Shown: positions 10,071 to 19,545, numbered from the stretch's first letter. The stretch: DNA of 64,000 bases from Sphingomonas albertensis (GCF_014358075.1 NZ_JACONT010000020.1:1-64000); one strand, 5' to 3'. Numbers and translations are program-made. The notes: generated by a model not told the origin, from the sequence alone.

Positions 10071-10102
10071 GCTCGGTGTGGCAACACACCGGGCCTTTTT
10101 TT
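10071..10102 (+). terminator. Intrinsic terminator of glnK-amtB
   Basis: A 10-bp stem GCTCGGTGTG / CACACCGGGC with loop GCAA is followed by CTTTTTTT. It lies 65 bases after the amtB stop. This is the clearest rho-independent terminator in the window. Confidence 0.93.
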
Positions 10103-10154
10103 GCGTCGACCGAAGTGGGACTTCGATCGAATGTGAGGGGGGAACGCACCTCCT

Positions 10155-10475
10155 CTATTCTCCCGTGAAGGCGGGAGCCCAGGACCAAGCAAAGCGGCGA
10201 GATTTAAATTCCCCTCCCGCTTGCGGGAGGGGTTAGGGGAGGGGCCGACGTACGTACTGGCGTCCGGCCTATGGGGCTAACCCCTCCCCCGACCCCCCCC
10301 GCGAGCGGAAGGGGAGCAGAAGAGTGCTGTCTCCCCGCATCGGTCGGCACTCAAGTCCTGTGCGCCAGCACCTCCCCGGCGGAGGCCGGGGTCCAATTGG
10401 CAAGGTCGATGTAACGAGGAACAGTCCTCCGTTATCGCCGTCCCCCAATTAGGCCCCGGCCTTCGCCGGGGTGGT
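10155..10475. repeat. Repeat cluster: half family D, loose family C, family A
   Basis: Three repeats follow one another in the gene-free gap after amtB: half of a family D element (10155-10190), a loose family C element with arms CCCCTCCCGCTTGCGGGAGG and its partner (10209-10318), and a full family A element (10369-10475). No coding sequence is supported here. Confidence 0.75.
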
Positions 10476-10510
10476 ACGAACACCCGCTATAACTCGCGCA
10501 AACACCCCCA

Positions 10511-10648
10511 CCCGTTCGTGCTGAGTAGCGACCGAGTAGCTCCGCAAGGAGCGTATCGAGGGCGCGTATCGAAGGACAGGTTCCGCGCACCAACCTGTCC
10601 TTCGATACGCCGCTTCGACAAGCTCAGCAGCTACTCAGGGCGAACGGG
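10511..10648. repeat. Family E inverted repeat
   Basis: Outer arms CCCGTTCG-TGCTGAGTAG and CTACTCAGGGCGAACGGG enclose inner arms TATCGAAGGACAGGTT and AACCTGTCCTTCGATA. A second full copy is at 42.1 kb and partial copies flank the region before thiC. It closes the gap before the small membrane protein gene. Confidence 0.82.
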
Positions 10649-10730
10649 GTGGGTGGAACTGACCGGCGAGGGGGTAGGCCGGGCGAGAGGCGCGGGCGCA
10701 CAAAAGCAGCGAACCCAGCGAAAGCCCCCG

Positions 10731-11129
10731 CTAAACCCGAACGCTTTTCGGCGCCAATCGCCGGATATCCAGCACATCGACCTGCGCCAGCATCACAGCC
10801 CCCAAGGCCCGGTCCCCGGTCTCCACCAGTATCCCCTCCTGCGTAGCCCGCACCGTCCGCCACGAAACCTCGCGCACGGCCAACCGCTTCCCGATCCGCT
10901 TCACCGCCGCCACGCGCCCATCGTCGGCAACGGCAAGCGCCCCCCGGCCATCCGCCCCGACCACAGCCCCCGCCACCGCGAACCCGGCAAGCTGCGCCTG
11001 CGCCGCCTCCGCTGCTTCCTCGGGCGTCTCGATCTTCACGACCCGCCGCATCCGCACGACCACCCAGCTCAAGGCGCCCAGCAACACCACCACGGCAGCC
11101 ACGACGCCGCCGACGATCGCAGGCGTCAT
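10731..11129 (-). CDS. Small membrane-anchored protein of unknown function
   Basis: A 132-residue protein with one N-terminal membrane helix (about 5-27) and an Ala/Val-rich soluble remainder that looks like a mixed alpha/beta domain. No known motif was recognised. Its start overlaps the stop of the preceding DUF442 gene by four bases, and that gene in turn overlaps recQ, so the three are probably one transcript (recQ, DUF442, this gene). Coding is supported by the tight coupling and normal codon pattern; function is unknown. Confidence 0.65.
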   Translation of the reverse strand: MTPAIVGGVVAAVVVLLGALSWVVVRMRRVVKIETPEEAAEAAQAQLAGFAVAGAVVGADGRGALAVADDGRVAAVKRIGKRLAVREVSWRTVRATQEGILVETGDRALGAVMLAQVDVLDIRRLAPKSVRV

Positions 11130-11554
11130 CGCGGCCCTGCGAGCGCGTCCAGCATCGGTCGGATCCCGCGCAGGTCATACCCGGCGTCCTCGGCCTGCGC
11201 GAGCAGCAGGTTCGGATTCCGCCCAGCCTTCGCCGCCGCCAGCGCCCACAAATTGCAGCTCCGCGTCCCCGACCGGCAATACGCCAGCACCGGCCCGTCC
11301 GAATCCGTCAGCGCCTGCGTCATCGCGTCGATCTGCGGATGCGAGAACCCCGCATGTGTCACCGGAATCGAGACGTACTTGAGCCCGGCCGCTTCCGCCG
11401 CCGCGCGGATCGCGTCACCCGAAGGCTGACCCGCATCCTCGTCGTCGGGCCGGTTGTTGACGATCGTCTTGAACCCCGCCGCCGCGATCTCCGCGACGTG
11501 CTCGACGCCGATCTGCGGCGCGACCGAAATACTTTCGTTGATGTGCCGTATCAT
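11126..11554 (-). CDS. TIGR01244/DUF442 family sulfurtransferase-phosphatase-like protein
   Basis: A 142-residue cysteine-dependent phosphatase-fold protein. The P-loop CRSGTRS has its catalytic cysteine at Cys93, and the N-terminal ISVAPQI and IVNNRPDDE stretches are typical of the DUF442 (Blh-like) group. Relatives occur fused to persulfide dioxygenase or beside sulfide genes, so a sulfur-transfer role is often suggested. No such partner is nearby here. It overlaps recQ by four bases (ATGA) and precedes a membrane protein gene in the same way. Confidence 0.85.
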   Translation of the reverse strand: MIRHINESISVAPQIGVEHVAEIAAAGFKTIVNNRPDDEDAGQPSGDAIRAAAEAAGLKYVSIPVTHAGFSHPQIDAMTQALTDSDGPVLAYCRSGTRSCNLWALAAAKAGRNPNLLLAQAEDAGYDLRGIRPMLDALAGPR

Positions 11555-13320
11555 GCGGACTCGCGGATCACCTGGAGGAAGGCATCCCCATAGGCGTCGA
11601 GTTTCCGCGCGCCAATGCCTGAAAGCACCGCGAGCGCCGCCCGCGACGCCGGCCGCTGCGCCGCCATGTCACGCAGCACCGAATCGTGGAAGATCACATA
11701 CGGCGGAACGCCCGCCTCCTTCGCCAGATCGCGCCGCCGCACGCGCAGCGCCTCGAACAGCGGATCGTCGACCGGGTTCGGCGTAGCGCCAACCGCCCCC
11801 TTGCGCCGCCACTCGCGCTTCGGCGGCACGACGATCGACACCGCCGCCTCGCCCTTGAGGATAGCCTTCGCCGCCGGCCCGAACTCCAGCCCGCCATGCG
11901 GATTGGTCCTGAGCGCATCTTTCAGCATCAGCGCACGCGACACCGGCTTCAGCAACGCGACCTCGTCGCCATCGACGATCCCGTATACCGACAACGCCTC
12001 ATGCCCGTTCATCAGGCTCCGCTCCGACGAAACGCCGGTCAGAATACTCTCGATATACCCTACCCCGAACATCTGCCCGGTCCGGAACACCGCCGACAGG
12101 AACTTCCGTGCCGTCTCGGTCGCATCCACCGCATCGACATTACCGAGGCAATTGTCGCAATTCCCGCAATCCTCCAGCCGCTCCTCGCCGAAATGCTTGA
12201 GCAGGATCCGCCGCCGGCACCCCGCCGTCTCGACCAGCCCGCCCATCGCGGTCAGCCGCTGGCGTTCGCCCGCCTGCCGCTCGGGCTCGACCTCGCCGAT
12301 CCGCTGCCGCGCACGCGCGAAATCTTCCGCGCCCCAGAACAGGTGCGCGATCGCCGGATCGCCGTCACGCCCCGCGCGCCCGGTTTCCTGATAATAGGCC
12401 TCGATCGATTTCGGCAGCCCGGCATGGCACACGAACCGCACGTCGGGCTTGTCGATCCCCATCCCGAACGCGACCGTGGCGCAGATCACCATGTCCTCGC
12501 TCGCGACGAAATCGGCCTGGTTCTTCGCGCGCACCTGCGGATCGAGCCCCGCATGATAGGCGCGCGTCGGCCGCCCGCTCCGCCCCAGCGCCTCCGCCAG
12601 CTTTTCGGTCGCCGCGCGCGTCTGCGCATAGACGATCCCCGGCCCCGGGATCTTCTCCAGGATATCCGCGATCTGCCGGTTGACGTTGTCGCGCCCCGAA
12701 ATCGCATAGCGGATGTTCGGCCGGTCGAACCCCGATACGATCAGCCCCTCGCGGGAGATCCCCAGCTGCTCGAGAATATCCGCCCGCGTATGCGCATCCG
12801 CAGTCGCGGTCAGCGCCAGCCGCGGCACGTCCGGAAAGCTGTCGAGCAAAGGCCGGAGCAACCGGTAGTCCGGCCGGAAATCATGCCCCCATTCACTGAC
12901 GCAATGCGCCTCGTCGATCGCGAACAAGCTGAGCTTGGCCTGCGACAGGAGATTGCGAAAGCTCTCGTTCGAGGCGCGCTCCGGCGCCACATACAGCAGG
13001 TCCAGATCGCCCGCCCGAAACCGTGCGATCGTCTCCTCACGGTTCGTATCGACGCTCGTCAAAGTCGCCGCCTTGATCCCCACCGCCGTCGCCGCCCGCA
13101 ACTGGTCATGCATCAACGCGATCAGCGGCGACACGACCACGCACGTCCCCTCCAGCATCGTCGCGGGCAACTGATAACACAGCGACTTCCCCGCCCCGGT
13201 CGGCATGACGGCCAATGTCCGCTGCCCGGCCAGCACCCGGTCGACGACATCGCGCTGCACGCCGCGGAAATCGGGAAAACCAAAGATGCGCTGCAGATCG
13301 GGAAGAGGGTCGAGTGCCAT
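11551..13320 (-). CDS. recQ: ATP-dependent DNA helicase RecQ
   Basis: 3'-5' superfamily-2 helicase used in recombination repair and replication restart. The 589-residue product has the full set: Walker A MPTGAGKS, DEAH box in FAIDEAHCVSEWGHDFRPDY, motif VI QETGRAGRDG, the zinc-binding cysteines CRRRILLKHF...CGNCDNC, and a C-terminal HRDC domain (about residues 510-585). The frame extends 17 codons further upstream, but the family begins at the MALDPL start, so 13320 is used. It heads a three-gene overlapping group. Confidence 0.95.
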   Translation of the reverse strand: MALDPLPDLQRIFGFPDFRGVQRDVVDRVLAGQRTLAVMPTGAGKSLCYQLPATMLEGTCVVVSPLIALMHDQLRAATAVGIKAATLTSVDTNREETIARFRAGDLDLLYVAPERASNESFRNLLSQAKLSLFAIDEAHCVSEWGHDFRPDYRLLRPLLDSFPDVPRLALTATADAHTRADILEQLGISREGLIVSGFDRPNIRYAISGRDNVNRQIADILEKIPGPGIVYAQTRAATEKLAEALGRSGRPTRAYHAGLDPQVRAKNQADFVASEDMVICATVAFGMGIDKPDVRFVCHAGLPKSIEAYYQETGRAGRDGDPAIAHLFWGAEDFARARQRIGEVEPERQAGERQRLTAMGGLVETAGCRRRILLKHFGEERLEDCGNCDNCLGNVDAVDATETARKFLSAVFRTGQMFGVGYIESILTGVSSERSLMNGHEALSVYGIVDGDEVALLKPVSRALMLKDALRTNPHGGLEFGPAAKAILKGEAAVSIVVPPKREWRRKGAVGATPNPVDDPLFEALRVRRRDLAKEAGVPPYVIFHDSVLRDMAAQRPASRAALAVLSGIGARKLDAYGDAFLQVIRESA

Positions 13321-13446
13321 TGCCAAGCGATCTAGGCGCGGCATGCCGCCCCGTCGAGGGCGCGCATACATTCATTCCCGCCCGGAAAATCGTTGCGACG
13401 GCGTCACGATGTGCGACACCGTTCGCATCGGTTCGGGAGGAATGGC

Positions 13447-14421
13447 GTGACAGGCTCAATTTTTCGCGGCGGTGTCGCGGCGTTCCTCTCGGTCGCGCTC
13501 TTCCCGATCGGAAGCCCGGCCTCCGCCGCTGACAAGGAAACGCCGGTTCGCGACGTGCCCATCGGTGGCATGATCGCCGCGACGATCAACGGCACGCCGG
13601 TTACGCTGCGCGTCGATCCCGGCGCTCCCGGGCTCGTCCTGATGACCACCGCCGCCGCCGACCGGCTCGGGTTGAAAGGCGGGGTGATGGAGCTCGGCTA
13701 TTCGGTGGGCGGGCAAGGCGCGATGCAAGCTACGACTGTGCGGCCGATGACGCTCGGCGCCACCCGCGTGAAACGCCGGATCGGCTTTCCCAGCCGCAAG
13801 AAGGTCGCGATCGACGCGCGCTGGATCGGCCGTGCCTATGCGACCGTCGGCGATGGCAGCATGGGGCCGGGATCGCTCCCCGAATCCGTCGTGCGCATCG
13901 CCCTCCATGCGTCCCGCGCGGGCGAACGGACGGTTGCGCTGCCGATGGTCGATGGCGGCGGCGTGTTCGGGCGGCTGTCGGGCGAGTTCGCGCAGATCAT
14001 CATCGGCGGCCAGCCCGTCCGAATCCGCTTCGACCCCTATCACCCGCGCACAACCGTCACCGCCAACGCCGCATCGCTGATCGCCGAGGCACAGCGCGGC
14101 ACGCTCACCGGCAGTGCCGAACCGGTCGAGATCGCCTTCGGCATCGCGCGGCCGGTACGGACGATGACGCTCGCCACTCCGCTCGCGGTCGGGCCGCTGC
14201 TGCTGTCGACACTCGGCGTCCGCACCAGCGACGTCGGCAGCGCTGCCGCGATCCCCGAAGCCGACGCCGCACCGCCCGACCCCGACGAGATCGTCGTCAC
14301 CGCCAAGGGCAAACGCGACCCCAAGCGCGACCGCCTGACGCTCGGCGCAGACCTGCTCGATCGCTGCTCCGCCATCGTCTTCGACAAACCCGCCAAGCAG
14401 ATCAGCCTTACCTGCGCATAA
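13447..14421 (+). CDS. Secreted aspartyl-protease-like protein
   Basis: A 324-residue protein with an N-terminal signal peptide (about 1-27, ending PASAA). The region GGMIAATINGTPVTLRVDPGAPG resembles the beginning of a retropepsin-like domain, but the usual catalytic DTGA is altered to DPGA, and a second lobe-like stretch follows (ARIIIGGQPVRIRFDPYHP-like). It may therefore be a non-catalytic pepsin-fold protein. The GTG at 13447 is chosen because GGGAGG lies 6 bases upstream and a signal peptide follows at once. Function unknown. Confidence 0.65.
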   Translation: MTGSIFRGGVAAFLSVALFPIGSPASAADKETPVRDVPIGGMIAATINGTPVTLRVDPGAPGLVLMTTAAADRLGLKGGVMELGYSVGGQGAMQATTVRPMTLGATRVKRRIGFPSRKKVAIDARWIGRAYATVGDGSMGPGSLPESVVRIALHASRAGERTVALPMVDGGGVFGRLSGEFAQIIIGGQPVRIRFDPYHPRTTVTANAASLIAEAQRGTLTGSAEPVEIAFGIARPVRTMTLATPLAVGPLLLSTLGVRTSDVGSAAAIPEADAAPPDPDEIVVTAKGKRDPKRDRLTLGADLLDRCSAIVFDKPAKQISLTCA

Positions 14422-14515
14422 ACTCCGTCGATATCCGGCCAGTCTGCCGCGGTCCGATCATGGACCGCGACCCTTCGTCCCTGCATCCTCCCCCGTACAA
14501 TCCGGGGGGACGCGC

Positions 14516-15589
14516 ATGGAACTGAGCATCAGGCTGGCCGAGCTGCAGAAGCGCACGATCGAACACCGCGAAGTCCTGCTGACCGAGGAAGCGGCGAAGA
14601 CCGCGCTCGTCATGCCGTTCCTCCAGTCACTCGGCTACGACGTGTTCAACCCGTCCGAGGTCGTCCCCGAATTCACCGCCGACGTCGGCACCAAGAAGGG
14701 CGAGAAGGTCGACTACGCGATCTGCGCGGGCGGGAAAGTGTCGATCCTGATCGAGTGCAAGCCGTCCTCGGTGCAACTCAACGTCAACCACGCGGGCCAG
14801 CTGTTTCGCTATTTCAGCGTCACCGACGCGCGCCTCGCGGTGCTCACCAACGGCGTCGTCTACCACTTCTATTCGGACATCGAGCGCCCGAACAAGATGG
14901 ACGACAAGCCGTTCTTCACCTTTACGATGGACGCGATCAAGCCCGCCGACATTCGCACGCTCGAGAAATTCACCAAGGCCGCGTTCGACATCGACAAGAT
15001 CGTCCAGGAGGCCGGCAACCTCAAGACGCAGTCGCTGATCCGCCTCGAACTGGAGAAGGAGTTCGCCGAACCCTCCGACGAGTTCGTCCGGATGATGGCG
15101 CAGCGCGTCCATGGCGGGCGCCTGACGCCGGCGATCAAGGACGGTTTCGCCAAGCTCCTCGCGCCCGCAATCGCCGCGCTGATCCGCGATTTCGTCAACG
15201 AACGCCTGTCGTCCGCCCTGAAGGCGTCGAGCCCGGTCGAGGATCTGCCCGTGGGCGCGTCCGACGATCCGTCCGACGGCGACGGCATCGTCACCACGCA
15301 GGAGGAGATTTCCGGCTTCCACATCATCCAGGCGATCGCCTCGCGCCTGGTCGACCCGAAACGCGTGATCGTCCGCGACGCGAAGTCGTATTGCGCGATT
15401 TTGCTCGACGACAACAACCGCAAGACGGTCGCGCGGATGCACTTCAACGGGATTACGACCAAGTATCTCGGGATGTTCGCGGGGAAGGACGAGACGCGGC
15501 ATTTGCTGTCGGACCTGACGCACATCTATCAATATTCGAGCGCGATCGAGGCACGGTTGCGCGAACTGGATCCGTCGATCCCGGCGTAA
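14516..15589 (+). CDS. Orphan type I restriction enzyme R-subunit N-terminal-like protein
   Basis: A 357-residue protein. Residues about 20-140 match the HSDR_N_2 type of PD-(D/E)xK domain: VVPEFTADVG, KVDYAICAGG and ILIECKPSS give the D...ExK active-site set, and a conserved NGVVYHFYSD follows. The C-terminal half (about 240-350) has no helicase motifs and is not recognised. Such proteins are widespread as orphans without HsdM/HsdS, and none are present here. Nuclease activity is plausible from the intact residues; a role in defence is inference. Confidence 0.8.
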   Translation: MELSIRLAELQKRTIEHREVLLTEEAAKTALVMPFLQSLGYDVFNPSEVVPEFTADVGTKKGEKVDYAICAGGKVSILIECKPSSVQLNVNHAGQLFRYFSVTDARLAVLTNGVVYHFYSDIERPNKMDDKPFFTFTMDAIKPADIRTLEKFTKAAFDIDKIVQEAGNLKTQSLIRLELEKEFAEPSDEFVRMMAQRVHGGRLTPAIKDGFAKLLAPAIAALIRDFVNERLSSALKASSPVEDLPVGASDDPSDGDGIVTTQEEISGFHIIQAIASRLVDPKRVIVRDAKSYCAILLDDNNRKTVARMHFNGITTKYLGMFAGKDETRHLLSDLTHIYQYSSAIEARLRELDPSIPA

Positions 15590-16324
15590 TGGATGCGGCG
15601 CCTAGCCCCCGCTCTCCTTCTTTCGTTCCCTCGCGAACGCGGGGGGCCAGGACCAGGCAACGCCATCGCTCGTGATTCCTGGCCCCCCGCGTTCGCGAGG
15701 GAACAGAGGAGATTGCCTGCACCGCGACGATCGCCTTTTGGGCTCCACCCCGGCACCCATCCCACACCCACCCCGGCGGAGGCCGGGGCCCAAGTGGAAA
15801 GGTGGCAATAATGACGCGCTGCCCTTCGTCAGCAACGTCCCCCAATTGGGCCCCGGCCTCCGCCGGGGAGGTGCCAAGGGAAAAGGGGCCGCTCGAACAA
15901 CGCTAGCGCCATCGCGAGCACGACCCACTGCCCTCCGTCATGCCGCACTCGTTCCGGCATCCACCGTTCCGCATACCCACTGAGCGCAAGTCGCACGGCA
16001 CGGTGGCCCCCGGAACTGCCCGGTTTCACGTCATCCAAGCAGCTACACAACCCCGGCGGAGGCCGGGGCCCAGTTGGAGAGGTCACAGTAACGGAGCGCC
16101 ACCGTTGCCAGCAGCGCTTGCCAACCGGACCCCGGCCTCCGCCGGGGAGGGCGGGCTGGCTGAGAACACTCCCCCGTCATGCCGGGCTCGTTCCGGCATC
16201 CACCCGTCCCCGAACTCGAAACGCGCGAGAGTTTGCGGAACGGTGGTCCCCGGAACAGGTCCGGGGTGACGGCGTGTGGTATGGCGAGCGTTCGCCGTTA
16301 CACCAGGTGCCTGAGGCTCACGCC
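15590..16324. repeat. Gene-free block packed with five repeats
   Basis: No gene is seen in these 735 bases. The block holds a family D element (15623-15705), a family A element (15766-15873), a worn family G element (about 15935-16035, CGTCATGCCG-type), another family A element (16048-16151) and a better family G element (16174-16272) with arms CGTCATGCCGGGCTCGTTCC and CCCCGGAACAGGTCCGGGGT. It separates the convergent nuclease and ABC exporter genes. Confidence 0.8.
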
Positions 16325-18154
16325 CTACTCCGCCGCCAGCGCCCCGTCCGCTTCGCCAGCCCGCTCCTGCGCCTGCCGGTTCCACATCTCCGCATACACG
16401 CCGTCCTGCCGGAGCAGATCCGCATGCGTGCCCTTCTCGACGATCCGCCCCGCCTCCAGCACAACGATCTGGTCCGCATGCACCACCGTGGAAAGCCGGT
16501 GCGCGATCACGATCGTGGTCCGCCCGCGCTCGATCGCCTCCAGCGTATCGAGGATCTCCGCCTCGGTGCGACTATCCAGCGCGCTCGTCGCCTCGTCCAA
16601 AATCAGGATCGGCGGGTTCTTCAGCAGCGTCCTCGCGATCGCCACGCGCTGTTTCTCGCCACCCGACAGCTTCAATCCGCGCTCGCCGACCCGCGTCTCG
16701 TACCCGAGCGGCTGGCGCTCGATGAACCCCGCGATCGCCGCACCCTTGGCCGCAACCTCGACCTCAGGCATCTCCGCACCCTCGCGACCATAGGCGATAT
16801 TGTACCCGATCGTGTCGTTGAACAGCACCGTATCCTGCGGCACGATCCCGATCGCGGCGCGCAAGGACGCCTGCCGCACCTGCGCGATATCCTGCCCATC
16901 GACGGTAATTCGCCCGCCCGTCAGGTCGTAGAACCGGTACAGCAACCGCGCGAGCGTCGACTTCCCCGCCCCCGACGGCCCAACGACAGCCAAGGTGGAT
17001 CCGGCCGGCACGTCCAGCTCCAGGTCGCGCAGGATCGGCCGCCCCGCATCATACCCGAACGACACCCCCTCGAACCGCACATGCCCCGCGCTTACCGCCA
17101 GCGCAGGCGCACCCGGCGCGTCAACGACCGTGGCGGGCGTATCGATCAGGTCGAACATCGCCGCCATGTCGAGCGCGCCCTGCCGGATCGTGCGATACAC
17201 CATCCCCAACAGGTCGAGCGGCCGGAACAGCTGTGCCAGCAGCGTCGACACGAACACCACGTCGCCCGCCGACGCCTCCCCGCGGCTCCACCGCCACACG
17301 ACGAACCCCATGCCGCCCGCCAGCATCACATTGGTGATCAGCGCCTGGCCGAGGTTCAGCCACGCGAGCGAATTCTCGCTCTTCACCGCCGCCTCGGAAT
17401 ACGCAGTAATCGCGCTGTCGTAGCGCCGCGCCTCGCGCTCCTCCGCGCCGAAATACTTCACCGTTTCGAAATTCAGCAGCGAATCCACCGCATGCGCGAC
17501 CGCCCCGGTATCGAGGTCGTTCATCCGCGCACGCAGCGCATTGCGCCAGTCGGTCACCATCCGCGTGAAAAGGATATAGCCGACGACCATCACCATCGTC
17601 GCGACGACCAGCGGCCAGCCGAACTTGGTCCAGAACAGCCCGAGCACCAGCACCAGTTCGAACACGGTGGGCGCGATGTTGAACAGCAGGAAATACAGCA
17701 TCGTGTCGATGCTCTTCGTCCCCCGCTCGACCACCTTGGTGACCGCGCCCGTCCGCCTGGACAGATGAAAGTCGAGGCTCAGCGCATGCAGATGGCGAAA
17801 CACCTGCGCCGCCAGCCGCCGCGACGCATCCTGTCCGACGCGCTCGAACACCGCGTTGCGCAGATTGTCGAACAGCGTCGTCCCGAACCGCGACGCCGCG
17901 TACCCGACTACCAGCAGCACGACGAGCGTCAGCGCCCCGCGATCGTTCCCCGCCATCCGGTCGACCGCGTATTTCAGCGTGAACGCGGCGCCGAACACCT
18001 GGATCAGCTTCGAGGCGATCACGAGCAGCATCGCGACGACGATCCGCGCCTTCAGCTTGGGCTGCCCCGCCGGCCACAGGAACGGCAGGAAGCGGCGAAG
18101 CGTCGGCAGCAAAGGCTGGTCCGCGCGGGTGGAGGTGTAGGTATCAGGGGGCAT
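16325..18154 (-). CDS. ABC exporter, Atm1/HMT1 (heavy-metal/glutathione) type, ATP-binding and permease
   Basis: A 609-residue half-transporter: six membrane helices (about residues 35-320) fused to an ATPase domain. The ATPase has Walker A GPSGAGKST, signature LSGGEKQR, Walker B ILILDEATSALD and the H-loop IAHRLST. The KYAVDR, TGAVTKVVERGTKSID and NFETVKYF stretches are typical of the Atm1/HMT1 branch, which moves glutathione-bound metals or sulfur species. The start at 18154 (MPPDTYTS) is used; the frame extends 32 codons further without support. The exact substrate is not readable. Confidence 0.92.
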   Translation of the reverse strand: MPPDTYTSTRADQPLLPTLRRFLPFLWPAGQPKLKARIVVAMLLVIASKLIQVFGAAFTLKYAVDRMAGNDRGALTLVVLLVVGYAASRFGTTLFDNLRNAVFERVGQDASRRLAAQVFRHLHALSLDFHLSRRTGAVTKVVERGTKSIDTMLYFLLFNIAPTVFELVLVLGLFWTKFGWPLVVATMVMVVGYILFTRMVTDWRNALRARMNDLDTGAVAHAVDSLLNFETVKYFGAEEREARRYDSAITAYSEAAVKSENSLAWLNLGQALITNVMLAGGMGFVVWRWSRGEASAGDVVFVSTLLAQLFRPLDLLGMVYRTIRQGALDMAAMFDLIDTPATVVDAPGAPALAVSAGHVRFEGVSFGYDAGRPILRDLELDVPAGSTLAVVGPSGAGKSTLARLLYRFYDLTGGRITVDGQDIAQVRQASLRAAIGIVPQDTVLFNDTIGYNIAYGREGAEMPEVEVAAKGAAIAGFIERQPLGYETRVGERGLKLSGGEKQRVAIARTLLKNPPILILDEATSALDSRTEAEILDTLEAIERGRTTIVIAHRLSTVVHADQIVVLEAGRIVEKGTHADLLRQDGVYAEMWNRQAQERAGEADGALAAE

Positions 18155-18275
18155 GGATCGATGCGATGTAGGCGCAGTCAAGCCCCGGTAAAAGCAGTTG
18201 GGGGAACAATCCTGCCGCTTCATCGCTTTTATCGGTACGTCCTGCCGCAACGGCGTGTCGCAACCGGAGAGTGAA

Positions 18276-18506
18276 ATGGAACCGCTGTTCTACGTCATGG
18301 CGATCATGGGTTGCGGCGACGGCAATTTGAACTGCACCGAGGCGCGCGTGATCCCGGCGCGCTACGAGACGATGGCGCAGTGCCGCGCGGCACTCCCCGA
18401 CCAGCTAGCGCAGAACACCGATGTTCCCTATCCGATGATCGGTGCGAACTGCCGTGCGAGCGGCGTGATCATGGCTAAGGCCGGCAAGGCCAAGCCGCAG
18501 GGCTAA
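18276..18506 (+). CDS. Small cysteine-containing protein of unknown function
   Basis: A 76-residue protein beginning MEPLFYVMAIMGCGDG with cysteines in GCGDG, LNCTEA, AQCRA and NCRAS (four in all). A possible ribosome site GGAGAG lies just before the ATG at 18276; the longer frame start at 18198 has none. The hydrophobic N-terminus could be a short anchor or signal. The gene is divergent from the ABC exporter. I recognise it only as a conserved-looking small sphingomonad protein; no function can be given. Confidence 0.65.
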   Translation: MEPLFYVMAIMGCGDGNLNCTEARVIPARYETMAQCRAALPDQLAQNTDVPYPMIGANCRASGVIMAKAGKAKPQG

Positions 18507-18509
18507 ACT

Positions 18510-18564
18510 GTTTCCCCGCGGAGGCGGGGACACAGACTGGACTCCCGCCTTCGCGAGAGAACAA
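18510..18564. repeat. Family D inverted repeat, short copy
   Basis: Arms TTTCCCCGCGGAGGCGGGGA and CTCCCGCCTTCGCGAGAGAA with a very short centre, between the convergent small gene and crtB. Confidence 0.75.
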
Positions 18565-18579
18565 ACTAGACGCCGGTAG

Positions 18580-19527
18580 TTACCGTGGCCGCGTCCACAA
18601 CCGTGCATCCCTCGGCGCCCGCGGATACAGCGTCTCCCGCCGCGCCGCCTCGCGCGCCGCCTTGGCGATAAACCCCAGCTTCTGCATCCCCGAGGTCGTC
18701 ACCCGGTGGTCCCACGCATGCTCCCCCCGAGCGGCCACGGTCCGCCCGATCGCGCCATAGATCCCCGCCGCCGACAGCACCGCCCAAGCCGAGCGGAACG
18801 ACAACGCCGGCGTCCCCTCGCGCGCACTCGCCTCGAACGCCGCAGCCCGATCCGCCATCCGCTTCGTCAGCACCGCGAGCCGCGAGCGGAACGGCGGCTT
18901 CATGTGCTGCCCCGGCGGGAAGTCCATCTCGACCAGCCAGTCCTCGGGCAGATAGCACCGCCCGACCCGGTCATCCTCCTCGACGTCGCGCGCGATATTG
19001 GCGAGCTGGAACGCCATCCCCAGGTCGCACGCGCGATCGAGCGTGTCCTCGTCGTCCGGGTCGACGCCCATCGCGATCGCCATCATGCACCCGACGACGC
19101 CCGCGACATGGTAGCAATATTTGTAGAGGTCGTTCTCAGACCGCGGCCGCCACTCGCGCGCATCCAGCGCAAACCCCTCGACCAGATCGCGCGCGAACCG
19201 CTTCGGCAGCCGGGTTTCGGCAGCGAATATACGCAGCGCATCGAACGCCGGTTCGCCGACATAGTCGCCCGCGAGCGCCTGCTCGGTCATCGCCGACAGC
19301 GCCACCAGCCGAGCCGGGGCGTCCTCGACGACGGTCATGCCATGCCCATGATCCTGCCCGTCCGCGATATCGTCGCACCGCCGGCACCACGCATACAGCA
19401 GCCAGGCACGCTCTCGCGTCGGCTTGTCGAACAACAGGCTGGCGGCAGCAAAACTCTTCGACCCGCGCGCGATCGACTCATGCGCGGTAGCAACGATCGC
19501 CTCGCGGGAGGGCAGGGGGGAGGTCAT
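18580..19527 (-). CDS. crtB: Phytoene synthase
   Basis: Condenses two geranylgeranyl diphosphates to phytoene, the first committed step of carotenoid synthesis. The 315-residue product has both Mg-binding aspartate-rich motifs: DDIAD at residues 52-56 and DVEED at 181-185, plus YAWCRRCDDIAD and GMAFQLANIARD regions of the squalene/phytoene synthase family. It lies on the same strand as crtY and crtI but is separated from them by a LOG gene and a small peptide gene, so it may have its own promoter. Confidence 0.95.
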   Translation of the reverse strand: MTSPLPSREAIVATAHESIARGSKSFAAASLLFDKPTRERAWLLYAWCRRCDDIADGQDHGHGMTVVEDAPARLVALSAMTEQALAGDYVGEPAFDALRIFAAETRLPKRFARDLVEGFALDAREWRPRSENDLYKYCYHVAGVVGCMMAIAMGVDPDDEDTLDRACDLGMAFQLANIARDVEEDDRVGRCYLPEDWLVEMDFPPGQHMKPPFRSRLAVLTKRMADRAAAFEASAREGTPALSFRSAWAVLSAAGIYGAIGRTVAARGEHAWDHRVTTSGMQKLGFIAKAAREAARRETLYPRAPRDARLWTRPR

Positions 19528-19545
19528 AACCTACCCTCCAACACA

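Noticed and set aside
15590..16324. CRISPR array
   Set aside because: The repeats are of different families, irregularly spaced, long and inverted; no cas gene is present.
18202..18228. EcfG-type stress promoter before the small cysteine protein gene
   Set aside because: GGAAC with a 16-base spacer is followed by CGCTT instead of CGTT; the match is too weak.
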